Assembly: GCF_964204645.1 (NCBI RefSeq)
Contig: NC_134034.1
Coordinates: 1,637,072-1,701,071 of the forward strand
Reading direction: 5' to 3'
From: Tubulanus polymorphus
Taxonomy: Eukaryota; Nemertea; Palaeonemertea; Tubulaniformes; Tubulanidae
DNA length: 64,000 nt
The notes beneath the pieces are model-generated. The model saw only the letters and a list, made by a program, of their open reading frames with translations. It was not told the DNA's origin and searched no databases. The position numbers and the translations under genes are program-made. This document shows, piece by piece, positions 1 to 11,809 of this stretch. Every line of letters begins with the position of its first letter. The stretch's first letter is position 1.

Positions 1-479
1 GTTAAAACATGGAGGATCCAGTTCCACAGTAATGCGAGTTAGAGTTAACTCTGAGTTATAATCAGTTCTTTTTCGATGAGTTAACTACGACTCAAATCTT
101 AAATCAGCACTGTGGAGATCAAGGATCATATTTGGATTTGTGCGAAGCAGCAGAAAGCTAAACTGGCCACACTCGGTATTTTAACAACGTAGAAAATGTG
201 ATGATGTGATATGGCGACGTGGAACTGTCCCGATTGAGTGTACAGCCGGACAAAAGCATGTAGATTGGCGTAAACTGTTGGCAGTGAATTGCAGACGAAA
301 CATGAAACCTTAATGGCCGTTTACAAACAGATTATAGCAATCACAATTATAAAATAAAAATGAGATAGAACCTAAGTTAAAATTCTGGTCATTCTAAATA
401 AATTTTTGAGACGTCCTATTTCACTAATTTGTAGTCAGTGCGGAACGTTTGGTTTTGTAAGAATAATGAGGGGTGATTA

Positions 480-1265
480 GAATTTTACCAGGCTCAACTT
501 TACCGCAGTAAGAGACAGAGTCTACTGTATTTCACAAACTCTTACTCAGTATTTGACACCAACTCGGGGTAGAATTTTACGAGTCTCAACTTTACCGCAG
601 TAAGAGACAGAGTCTACTGTATTTCACAAACTCTTACTCAGTATTTGACACCAACTCGGGGTAGAATTTTACGAGTCTCAACTTTACCGCAGTAAGAGAC
701 AGAGTCTACTGTATTTCACAAATTCTTACTCAGTATTTGACACCAACTCGGGGTAGAATTTTACGAGTCTCAACTTTATCGCATTAAGAGACAGAGTCTA
801 CTGTATTTCACAAACTCTTACTCAGTATTTGACACCAACTCGGGGTAGAATTTTACCGGTCTCAACTTTACCGCAGTAAGAGACAGAGTCTACTGTATTT
901 CATAAACTCTTACTCAGTATTCGACACCAACTCGGGGTAGAATTTTACCGGTCTCAACTTTACCGCAGTAAGAGACAGAGTCTACTGTATTTCATAAACT
1001 CTTACTCAGTATTCGACACCAACTCGGGGTAGAATTTTACCAGTCTCAACTTAACCGCAGTAAGAGACAGAGTCTACTGTATTTCACAAACTCTTACTCA
1101 GTATTTGACACCATCTCGGGGTAGAATTTTACCGGTCTCAACTTTACCGCAGTAAGAGACAGAGTCTACTGTATTTCATAAACTCTAACTCAGTATTTGA
1201 CACCAACTCGGAGCAGAATTTTACCAGTCTCAACTTTACCGCAGTAAGAGACAGAGTCTACTTTA
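480..1265. repeat. 92-bp satellite array A, about 8.5 copies
   Basis: Head-to-tail units start every 92 bp (for example the GTAGAATTTTAC segment at 569 and 661). Copies differ by scattered point changes only. Each unit holds a short inverted repeat, AGTAAGAG and later CTCTTACT, able to form an 8-bp stem with a loop of about 24 nt. The same satellite recurs at 33196-33515 and 59755-60315. Confidence 0.95.
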
Positions 1266-1731
1266 CGCTAGTTTTCTTAAGACCGACAGCGCCCGAAAGC
1301 AGTGAATATGATGGTTATATACATTGATTCATTCTGAAAACCGCTTTCGCTCTCCCTGCACATATAATACATTAGATCGTCCTCGTGCCTCAGGGCATTT
1401 CATTTCACATATATATTTACGCCTTTCCGATCGATTCTCTAGAAAATACCGCAGCAATACATAACAACCCATTTCAAAAAGACCATACGGGTATACGAAG
1501 CTGTACTGATGCAGCTTTGAATCGGTACAGTAGAACTGGTGTAAGTCGGACTGCCCTATGTCGGAAAATCGGCAAATGCCAAAATTTTTTCAGTTCATTT
1601 TCCTATCAAAATCTGGTCGGATTCTAGAAGTCGGAAATTCGGCTACGTAAGTCGGCTAAAATGTATGTTCCAAATGTTTCAAAACTAATACATTCTTTCA
1701 ACCTCTTAGTTGGTCGGCTAATTTCAGTTAA

Positions 1732-1883
1732 GGCGGGCGTAGGTCGGCCTTGCGACTCATTGCGACGCGATTCACTGCGACGATCGCAACTAGTCACACA
1801 CAGTCGCCGATAATCGCGTGCAACCGACTTATGCCCCCACTTGCGACGATCGCATCGCGTCGCAAGGCCGATCTACGCCCGGC
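1732..1883. mobile_element. Short MITE-like hairpin element
   Basis: About 25 bp at the left end (1733-1757) is matched in reverse complement at 1859-1883 with two mismatches. Further internal inverted pairs, such as GCGACGCGAT and ATCGCGTCGC, make nearly the whole 150 bp foldable. There is no coding capacity. I could not settle a target-site duplication, so the superfamily is open. Confidence 0.6.
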
Positions 1884-3253
1884 TTTATTTCTAAAAGGAT
1901 TGTCACTGGCGTGCAGCGTCTATCATGTACCGGTAGATCGATTTTTCTGTCGATGGACACCTGTTATTAACGCACATGTATACAATTTTGTAGTCGGCTA
2001 TAGAATTGAGTATATTGACCCAGTGTCACTCAATCGCTAATAAATTACCGTAAACCGTCAAATTTGTTAGAAAAAAAACACACAGAAAAACCAAATTCAA
2101 ACCGACTTGTTGTAATGACTTCTTCTAGAGGATTTAATGTAGAAAAGGCTGACCATGTGTGTGTTTGGATTAACGGCAATTTACGGATCTGTAACTAAAA
2201 CATATGATACTTTGGATTTAATAAATTCAATTTTGAGTTTATAGAAATATTCTTTTCAGGCCAGCCGTAGGCTTAGCCTATTACTACGTAAATGGAGCGA
2301 ATTTAGCTGACATGGTTCCCAGATGAAAGGCTTTTTCAATGCGCAACTGAGCATACTGGTCACTATTCAAGGGTCCTCCAATTCGTCGCAATTTAAACAA
2401 GGCTTAGTTACAATTGAGAGGAGATTTTTGCAAAAATCTGAACGCAAAAATATCAATTTCAGAATAAAGACGATATTCTCAAATTAGAAAGCAAGTTCTC
2501 CTCATTGATTGGCTTCGCCGCAGAAACCATACATTATGATTATTACAAAGTAAAGTGCAGGTTCTGGGTGATGGATTAAGGTGGTTTCAATCTGTATTAT
2601 TTACTATTTTATTATTTTATGAGCGTTTCATTTGGGGAGTTGAACAGAGCACGTAAGATATTATAATTATTGGTATTTGCCGAGGCGTGGTACAAAGTAC
2701 GTCTTTTGACGGTATATATGCCGGACACTCCAGTAGAAAATGAAATGCATCTCCCACCTTACCTTGTTCATCTCTTGTTTCGGGGTATACCTGTGTGTCG
2801 AAGGGTTTACTTCGGGGTTTTATCTTTTAAAATCTAAAATTGTATTTCAAGATCGATTCCTGTGACATGTTTAATTGATTTGGTTTTTGGGAGGAATTTT
2901 TATTTGTATTTACTCGAAATTCATCCTTGACAATTGCGCGTAGTTCGAGAAAAACCGTTTCTCAAATCGGATGGATGATCTTGATATGCAAATAAGCCAT
3001 GTGCTTGAATTGCAAATTCAATCAAATCATATGAAGATAACATATGATGATGAGAATAACGAGGAGTAACTTCGAAATCAAGAATTTCTTATGTTACGTT
3101 ATCATTTTTCCTTACGTCGAATTTTGTAACGTTTTTCTGAAAACATTCGGAGATTTTCCGACACGACAACATGAATTTTCTGATTGGATAAAATCGCATC
3201 CAATAAACGAGTCTCTGAAACTAAACTGAAGCCACTGCGATCATTGTAACGGG
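1884..3253. other. Spacer upstream of the chimeric GPCR
   Basis: I see no coding exon, RNA gene or tandem repeat here. Short open frames at 1750-2040 and 3044-3229 have no recognisable domain. The promoter and any 5' untranslated exon of the gene starting at 3254 presumably lie here, but no clear TATA box was identified. Confidence 0.4.
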
Positions 3254-6200
3254 ATGATGTTGTTCGGGATGGAGCAGCGACTGACAACGCTGTTTATAGC
3301 GACGCTGATCGTCTGCCGAGTTCGCATCGCACGCGCCGATCGCGCGGAATCGTCGGTAACTGTCATGTCGTCTTGCAACAACACTTGGTACCCTGTCGAT
3401 TCTACGTCCGGTTACATCGTTTCACCGAATTATCCGTCGTTAGTGCGCAGTGTCGAATGTCGTTGGTTCATCAACGGCTCTTCACCCGGGGGAACTTTTC
3501 ACGTCCAAATCCACTACGACATCGAGCCATCGATATTTTGTAGTGATGGCTATCTTTCCGTTTACGAGTCTGATAAACAATTCTGTGGCGATGGAAAACA
3601 TGAATTCCGCCGTAACAATTCGATATCTTTGATATTTAGAAGTAACGTCTTCAATGGTGCGCGAGGTAGTCGGGTTTATATTATATATCATTATGAACGA
3701 AGCCAATTGAAAATCACCCACAACTGCCGTAAATTCATTTTTGGAATGGATTTAATAAAAACATCGATCGGATTTGAGATTTTCCATTATCGATCCTTGC
3801 ATTGTCAGTTATTCCTCGAATGGAGCGACATCCCCGATGGTTTAGCGATGAATTTGACTTTTGTAGATTTAGACGTGGCTGTATCTGAGCGATCAGACGC
3901 CGATCCAGTGGCGAGTTATCGAATCTATGATGGTTGGAACACCAGCAGTGAACCGATAGCGCTTCTAGGCGAACAACGCCTACAACACCCGTCATCGTTT
4001 TATACCAAAACTAACAAAGCAATTATTTCTACGACACATATACGCAATGGATCGACTAAACTTTTAGTTCAGATGTACAAAATATCAGATTGGAACGTCT
4101 CTAATCCATTGATTCAGATTTCTAATAACGAATCGGGAGTGCTCATTGCCGATGACAACAGTTTACACATAATAACTCGATCAAAACACTTACACTGCTG
4201 GTCTATCACAGTGCAGGTGTTACAGTACGTCGTCTTCAACTGGACACGTGATCTCGTCACATCCGGTGATGTCATTGGTGTACATAAGTTAGAAGCGTTG
4301 CGTATTGTAGGAACTGATATTTTACTCGACTTCAACTACCTCGAGTCGCTTAGCGTCAAATCCGACGGCTTTCTCGTCATACTGTGCGTTTTGACGAGAC
4401 CGAACATCACAGAATCGAATCTGAGGATAGACTTCAGAATGAAATCGATATCACAAAGTAAAAACTTGCGTATCGGTAGGCATAGGGTAAGTGTCGAATT
4501 ATGAATGCCATCATATTCAAACTCATTAGTAAAGCAGTTTTGCGGAGGTTTAGATAATATTCAATCGTTAAAATTTATAAAATTCGTTTAAAATTTGATA
4601 CATTTTAGATAAATTACAACCTCGAGACGCTGTGGTCTATGCCGGTGTTTTCGTTTCGAACGAGGACGGTGGAGTATCGATTTAGGCTGTTCGACGTAAA
4701 GTGGAAAGTTAGCATCACAGACAAGGAATTGATATTCTCGGTGCTGTCTGACAATTGTGACAATGCCGGATTCTACATATATGATGGCGGTAATTTTACA
4801 GCTAGACGCTACGGTCCGTATTGTCCCGGGTCATCGGGTTATCGCCGGAGTATCGTCAGTCTGGTTACGTCAGGTGGACCGGTTATTACAGTAGGGTATA
4901 TATATAACTGTAGAGCTGGGCCGGTAAAAGGCACTTTGAAGTTTATTCCGACTGACTGTAACGGTTACTATCTACGGGAAGAACCCCGGGACACAGTGAC
5001 GTCACGCTGTTTGATTATCAATCCCAAAAACAGACGCGTTCCATTACATAAAATTCGTATAATATCAAAATACCGATATGTAATTAGTAGATGTGTACCT
5101 GACCATGTGTCTAATTCAAGATGTAGAGATTTCTTGTCACTTGCTGTCGTGTCCCTCAGGAACAGGCTCCGTGTGCACACTGTGACGATAAAGATCAGAA
5201 ATATGTTCTGGTCATACCCATACGTCGTTGAATTGTCACGTCGTTGCCAAGCATCGAACATACCTATAACTCAAGCATACTGGATTAATCAAGGAAATTG
5301 TGGGCTGATGCAATCACCGAACTACCCAGCAAGAGCTGTAAATTCGTTGGGTCGCACTATAGCTTTTAACCTCAGGTTCAGTAGTAACAAATACCGAATT
5401 CAGTACACCAGATTCGTTATAAAACATATGGATATGGCGCCGTGTACAAAACAATCTACGAGTGATAAAAACCTCGTTGTTTTTATCGAAGAAGTCCGTA
5501 ACAGGGACCAAAGCGGAGGTTATTTGGGCACGATACAACACGAAAGAAAACTATGTGGAACGTACCACACACCGGGAGTTACATTTTACAGTTTACAAGT
5601 GTCGCGACAAAGGTTTGAAGTCGTCAACTATTTACCAACGTTCAGCATACAATACAATTTACGGTGGCAGATACCAATGAAACATAGCGATAATGTCTGT
5701 AAATCAGGATTCCTGGAATCGGGAATTTCCTGCGTAAAATTCATCAGAGATGAACATCTGAATTGGGAGAATGCTGAATTATACTGTAGACGGAAGTACG
5801 CGGGACACCTACTCAGTATCAACTCAGAACAGGAAATGATGACCTTGAAAAGGATATTCGCTGGAAAACCTTTGATAAATCAAGCGTTTTCGCAAAAAGC
5901 CCCCCTCACGATGATTGGACTGAAGTTACAGGTAAATTGATGTACATTTAGGTTATGTGTTTTGTAATAAATATGGAAATGAGGTTTACTCATTCCTATT
6001 AGAATTATTTTTCTAGCCCAATACTGGTTATTACACGTGGACTGACGGCAAACCATTGAGCTACACAGAGTGGTATAAACCAACAAATAACGACACGATA
6101 CCAGACGTTATTCGAGGATGGATATCGCCACTAAGGAAACAACCGATTAATGACGTCAATATGCCGTGTACGGCGATGATACTGAATAACCCACGAGGAT

Positions 6201-9200
6201 CAGCGAACTGGGTTCGATTCCCTTGCAACATTCAAGAGGCATACACGAGTTTTATTTGCGAAACCAGCAGAATCGACATCAAGAGAAATAGTACTGAAAA
6301 CGATTTAGTAAAACAAGTAAAATCATCAAACACAAATACGAATACGAATTGTAGAATAGGTTGGTTAGGTATAGCTGGACGATGTTATCAAGTACTTACA
6401 AATTGGAACACAGTGCAAATTCTAGATATTGTTAGTGCGAAAAGGATGTGCAATAGCATTAGTGGTGAAATAGGTATGCTACAGGATCTTATATACGCCA
6501 GAAAACTGATCGACAGACTTCGTTATCAACATCAATATGGTGCAATTTTAAGTAAGGATTTTAGCAATCAATGGAGGATAATGAAACCACTTGTTACAAG
6601 GCGTGAATTAACTTACCAGCAAACGGTTCATTGGGAAATGTTACCTAAGAACATCACATCAGATGCAGCGCATTCTGTTTTATGTTCCTACAATGCAACT
6701 GATGAGGAGTTAGCTTCTATAAGCGGTTGTAGATCGTGGCAGTTTGAATGTAACGATCAGATATGTATCAGCGACCATCGCGTATGTGATTCTAGACACG
6801 ACTGTCAACACGGCGAAGATGAACTCAATTGCACGGATGAAACTGCATTTGTTCAGTTTCAATGCTACGATGGTCAGATTATATCAATGAGTAGATTTTG
6901 TGATTTCATAAAGAATTGTGTGGATGGTTCTGATGAGAACTCGTGTTTTCATCCCCCGTGTTTGCCCGATCAATATCGCTGTGACAGTGGCCAATGTATC
7001 GGTAGGTCTGATAGATGTGATGGAATAACTGATTGTAAAGACGAATCTGATGAAATGGGATGCACCGCTCAGCTGTGCCAGGGGTTCATGTGTAACAGTG
7101 GAGACTGTATCAGTTCGCAGCTGTCACAGGATGGTGTCGTGGATTGCAGTGGAGGCCTCGACGAAGACGAATTAGTAACATCAGCTAATGTTACAGTGAA
7201 TCCTACGGTTTATTGCAATGATGAAAACCACTGTACGACTAACTTCACAAATCTTTGTATGGAACCCGATAAACAAAGGTGTTCTTTCAATTCTCCCCAC
7301 TGTTATTCAAGGCGTCACAGATGTATTTTTGAAAGATTCACAAACGGTTACCCAGTTTGTAGAAACCTGGAGCACGTATTGAGATGTGAAGAATTTCAAT
7401 GTCCAGCTGGTACTGTAAAATGTCCAGCATCGTACTGTATACCTATCAGACAGGTGTGCGATGGCAAATCTGATTGTCCCAATTCAGAAGATGAACAAAA
7501 TTGCGAGACATTTTCATGTACAGGAATGTTTAAATGTGGCCAGGAAAATCGATGTATCCCACAACCTGAAGTTTGTGATGGTGTCGTTAACTGTAGACTT
7601 ACAACTGATGACGAGGCTTTCTGTATAGTCACATGTCCGAGAGGTTGTAAGTGTCTGGGGTATTCTGTCGATTGTGGAAATACTGGTATAAAAGACACCA
7701 CTGATCTTTCGGCATCAACTCGGGTTTTGATTTTGTCGAATAACGAAATTATCTTTGACACGTCAACATTCTTTTCCTTCATCTATTTGCGAATGCTTAA
7801 CATCTCCTCCAATGAATTGTCTTATATTTTACCAAACTCGTTTTCAAACCTGCATAATCTGCATGCATTAGACCTTACGAATAACAACATAACATCTTTA
7901 TCTGCAAATACATTCACCGGTTTGTTTAGTTTGAAAGAATTATTCATAACTGGAAATCCAATATGGGATTTAGAGGGTGACACCTTCCAAGATTTGAAGG
8001 CACTAAAATTTCTCGACCTTCACGAGTTTCATTTGAAGGTGCTTGGTAGCAATGTGTTTAGAGGTTTATCTTTATTGCAGTCGTTGAATATCAGCAGTAA
8101 CAGAATCCATCATATTTCGCTTTACGCATTTTCTGGATTAACTTCACTTGAAATTCTGGATATAACCAACAACTACGAAGTTATTTCTGCTGACAGAAAT
8201 GTTTTCAATAATCTTACATCTTTAGTCTCCCTTATGTCTGATGCTTACAAATTCTGCTGCATGGCTCCGAATGTTGACCATTGTCTCCCTGAAGCTGATG
8301 AATTTTCCTCCTGTTCTGATCTGATGGGTAACACAGTCCTCAGAACTATCATCTGGGTCATCGGTTCATTCAGCTTTTTCGCTAATGGAATTGTCATTTC
8401 TCTTCGCATTTATGCGATTAAATTCTCATCCTCAAATCCATCTTCCGACATAATCATCATTAATATTGCTGTGTGTGATTTCATGATGTCTATATATTTA
8501 TTTTTGATCGCTGGCGCCGATTACATTTATAAAGGTAACTACTTTCTCCATTCTGAATCATGGACGGACAGTTTGTTTTGTCGTCTTGCTGGAATCGTGG
8601 TGTCTATTTCTTGTGAAGGTTCATTGATGTTTTTGCTCGTCATGACGCGTCATAGATTTTCAAATATCGTTGATCCATTTTCTGGAAGCCCGATTACATC
8701 ACCGAGGTATGTGTGCATTATTTGTGGAGCATGTTGGATTGTCTTGTGTTTCATTGTATTACTACCTCTTACACCTTTCCCTTACTTTGGAAACAATTTC
8801 TACGGTACGACTGGAGTTTGTTTACCCATAAATCTAATTTCTATTGATGTCAATGCCTGGCAATATTCATTCGCTATTTTTTCTCTTTTCAACTCCTTGG
8901 TACTTGCTACGATAATGGCAACGTATGCGCAAATGTACAAGCTCGTATCTAGAAGCAGGTCCGGTTCGGGTAGAGCTGATCCTACCGAACTGATCATGGC
9001 ACGCAGGAGTTTGGTGATAAATCTGTGTAATTTATTTTGCTGGCTGCCGATAATAATCGTTCAGTTTTGCGCAGTTTTCCGGGTAGAAATACCGAATCAG
9101 GTGGCGGCTTGGCTGGCGGTTCTTTTCCTACCGATCGACTCGTCCCTCAATCCCCTACTTTACACAATACTGACCATTGATATGAAATCCATACGAGCAA

Positions 9201-9235
9201 AAACAAAACGCAGGCAACATCGAAAAGATAAATAA
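3254..9235 (+). CDS. Chimeric LGR-type GPCR: CUB, C-type lectin, LDLa, LRR, seven-helix
   Basis: Three exons, 3254-4486, 4609-5931 and 6017-9235, all joined in phase 0 (AGG|GTAAGT, CAG|GTAAAT; acceptors TTTTAG and TTCTAG), give 1924 residues. There is a signal peptide at about 1-29. A CUB domain begins near Cys41, followed by degenerate CUB-like segments to about 770. A C-type lectin domain (about 775-935) crosses the last intron, with the WTDG-type core at the start of exon 3. A second lectin-like segment lies at about 965-1080. LDLa repeats (CDG..DC..SDE pattern) fill about 1088-1390, then a Cys-rich LRR cap and about five LRRs to about 1597. The seven-helix domain (about 1626-1910) has D in helix 2 (IAVCDF), TRHRF in place of DRY, FCWLP in helix 6 and NPLLY in helix 7. 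Lymnaea GRL101 shares LDLa-LRR-7TM; the CUB and lectin front is extra. The lectin domain lacks obvious EPN/QPD and WND calcium motifs. The ligand is unknown. Confidence 0.9.
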
Positions 9236-9362
9236 TATACCTACAGATCTACATATATATTGCCAACACACCACCTATAGATGTCATCATTTTCTAGTGG
9301 GATTGTTTCCTAGAAAATCATTTTACACTATGGTGCCAATATCTATAATTGATATGTGGAGG

Positions 9363-9368
9363 AATAAA
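9363..9368 (+). terminator. Polyadenylation signal AATAAA of the GPCR gene
   Basis: An AATAAA hexamer lies about 130 bp after the stop codon at 9235, a normal 3' UTR distance. No closer canonical signal was seen. Confidence 0.5.
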
Positions 9369-9959
9369 ACCCGGGTTAGATTATGGACAGAAGACAGTTT
9401 TTCTTATTGATTTCCTACTCTATGGTTACCGATCAGGTCGTGTTCCCGAATTGGTACGGTCCTGCGCCGAGCTTAAGTTTCGAAGTATGGTGTGTCTGTG
9501 AGTTTTAGAGTCCATTATCGTTCCGACCATGTGACAGACTTCTCATGGACGATTGCTCATAAGGCGCAGTATCGAGGCCCGAACGCGTTATAAACTCACC
9601 CCACAAAGTCAGCGGCATCTTTGTTAAACGTATTCATCATCATTATCGTTGCATTACATGAAATACTGAGTGAGCAGATTAGTGTTTATGGCGCGTTTTG
9701 ATAAGGGTTCAATGTCTCTAGTTTATAGTCTACGTCTATGAGTCCCGCCCGGTGCGAAACCCACCCTCATCCTGTATCAGCAGTGACTCGAATGTGAAGG
9801 CATACAGAAACTCTAACGACCCCGTAGAATGTACATATTGATATTAGTTAATATCCGAAATTCGAATCCGAAGAACATCTCAATTACCATACTTTAAAAC
9901 CCTTAAATGTCGTTATCTCATGGGGCGTGACGAGTTAATCTGATTATAAGCCTCCTTCA
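9369..9959. other. Intergenic spacer, nothing recognised
   Basis: No open frame with a domain, no tandem repeat and no RNA gene was seen between the GPCR 3' end and the first TLR-derived sequence. Confidence 0.4.
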
Positions 9960-10456
9960 TCAGAAATTAGGTGAATCAATTAGTTTTCACACAGAGTTTG
10001 GAAATTAGTTTATTTCCAATCAAAAATTGCGACAAGCTGATTTTCAGTGCATGGTTAAAATTGAATATGTATTTGTTCGTGATGCCTGGCTTTGGTGTTG
10101 CCGACTTAAATCCCGGTGAAGCGTTCAGTCTTTTATTAGAGTGATAAAATCTGAGGGGTTGGGAATTTATCATCGTTATGTGTGTACGTTGAAATAGGGA
10201 GTTATATCGTAAATTGTTGCTTTCGAAAATTCGGTTTGCAATAGTCCATCTGCAGGTTTTCTAAACTTTTAAACCCATGAAAAAAGCCTATATCTATTTC
10301 AGGTATCCGATTATACATTAGACTTAAAACCTTTAAGTTCTGTACAGGTAGATATTTCGATATTGAAGCGGTCAAAGAAATTGGTTCAAAATGAGATGAA
10401 TTGTCAATTCCGCCGCCGTGTACAAGGATACAATAAATGAACACTATATGAAACAT
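9960..10456 (-). pseudogene. Internally deleted Toll-like receptor remnant
   Basis: Reading the minus strand, about 10213-10393 matches the N-terminal LRR segment of the third TLR gene (22811-22991) almost base for base. Left of about 10212 it switches directly to sequence matching the 3' flank of the first TLR gene (11540-11770). The rest of the LRRs, the membrane helix and the TIR domain are missing. Right of 10393 it switches to sequence like the region upstream of the TLR3 leader exon (near 24030-24060). It is therefore a gene copy that lost its start and most of its body. The 84-residue open frame at 10202-10456 is a by-product. Confidence 0.85.
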
Positions 10457-11809
10457 CGTATATGAAACTGTTTATTCCGGGTATCGAAACAATAAATGTA
10501 TATTGAAATAAAAATTTAAATTCCTTGACTATTACATAACAATCTATTATATATATATATATACAAAAGCAACTAAATGGCGGACCTACTAGTTTATACT
10601 GTTAGAATTGTTATATACAAGATGATATCACTTTGGAAAACTTGAACATATCAAACTCATAATTCATATTTAGGTCACCTTTACAAATAAATATTTTGAA
10701 TTAAAACCTTGAATACATTTAGAACACGCAAAATCAAAATGTAAAAACACTCATTTCAAATACGATAAAATCTCTTGATTTATTTCATTCGCTTGGATAA
10801 ACGTGAAAAAATGATAAAGTAGATACTCTTCGGCTTACATAACATAATATTTTATCTATATAGAGAGCACTGCAAGAGTTTATACTCGAATGGTTATTAT
10901 ATACAAGATGATATCGCTTTGAACAAACTTGAAAATATCTAAATCAGAATTCATCTTTAGGTCACATTTACAATATCTAAACGCGCAAAATTTAAGTGTA
11001 CAACACACTCATTTCAAATTACAGCAAGATTTCTTGATATTCTTGATATATTTCTACTCGTGAACAAAATGACAAATCAAATATTTCGCATACATAACTT
11101 CATTCCTTATCATGTGATGTTAGGCCCTGGGTGTTGCCGACAGTAGACCCTAGGGGAGGTCCTGCGGAAAGTCTTTCCAGAAGCAGACCTACTTGTTTAT
11201 ACTGGAGTAATTCATTGCCGAAATCAGACATTGACAAATAAGTAAAAAAGTTAAATTCAAACTCATTTTTCGGTCACATTTACAAGTTAATATTTCTTGT
11301 TAAACAATTTAAATACATATTATACACGCAAAATTGATGTATAACAATAATCATTTTTAAAGCAACTGTTTTGTGCCCGTGACCGAAATGTCTGGGGAGT
11401 TTGTGAGGTTAACACGCTAAATAACATCTATGAAATAAACAAGAAGGATCTTTTCACGTTTGAAAATGATTATTTTTCAAATTGAACAGATCATATTTCT
11501 TCAAATGGGTATCAATCCGGATCGTTTTTTTTATACAGTCGTGAATTAGATTCCACGCGGAGTTTTGAAATTAGTTTGTTTCCAATTATAAATCGGGGAC
11601 AAGCTGATTTTTAGTGCATGGTCAAAAATTGAATATGTATTTGTTCGTGATGCCTGGTTTTGATGTTGCCGACTTAAATCCCGGTGAAGCGTTCAGTCTT
11701 TTATTAGGGTGTCAAAATCTGAGGGGTTGGGAATATCACCAGTGACTATGTGCGTACGTTGAAAAATGGGTTATACTATCGGGTATATCAGGCGAGTAGC
11801 TTTGATAGA
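10457..11809. other. TLR-cluster spacer made of duplicated flank segments
   Basis: Sequence near 10740-10860 and 10980-11100 resembles the flanks at 15700-15830 and 20280-20400, so the spacer holds diverged copies of the flanking repeats of the TLR units. A short AT microsatellite lies at 10546-10562. At 11700-11705 the plus strand reads TTTATT, a minus-strand AATAAA about 105 bp after the TLR1 stop and its likely poly(A) signal. Confidence 0.5.

Noticed and set aside
480-1265. CRISPR-like array of regular repeats
   Set aside because: Units are contiguous with no unique spacers, and the DNA is animal nuclear. It is a satellite.
7396-7782. 128-residue antisense frame in the GPCR gene
   Set aside because: It is the shadow of the LDLa and LRR coding sequence, with no domain and no splice context.
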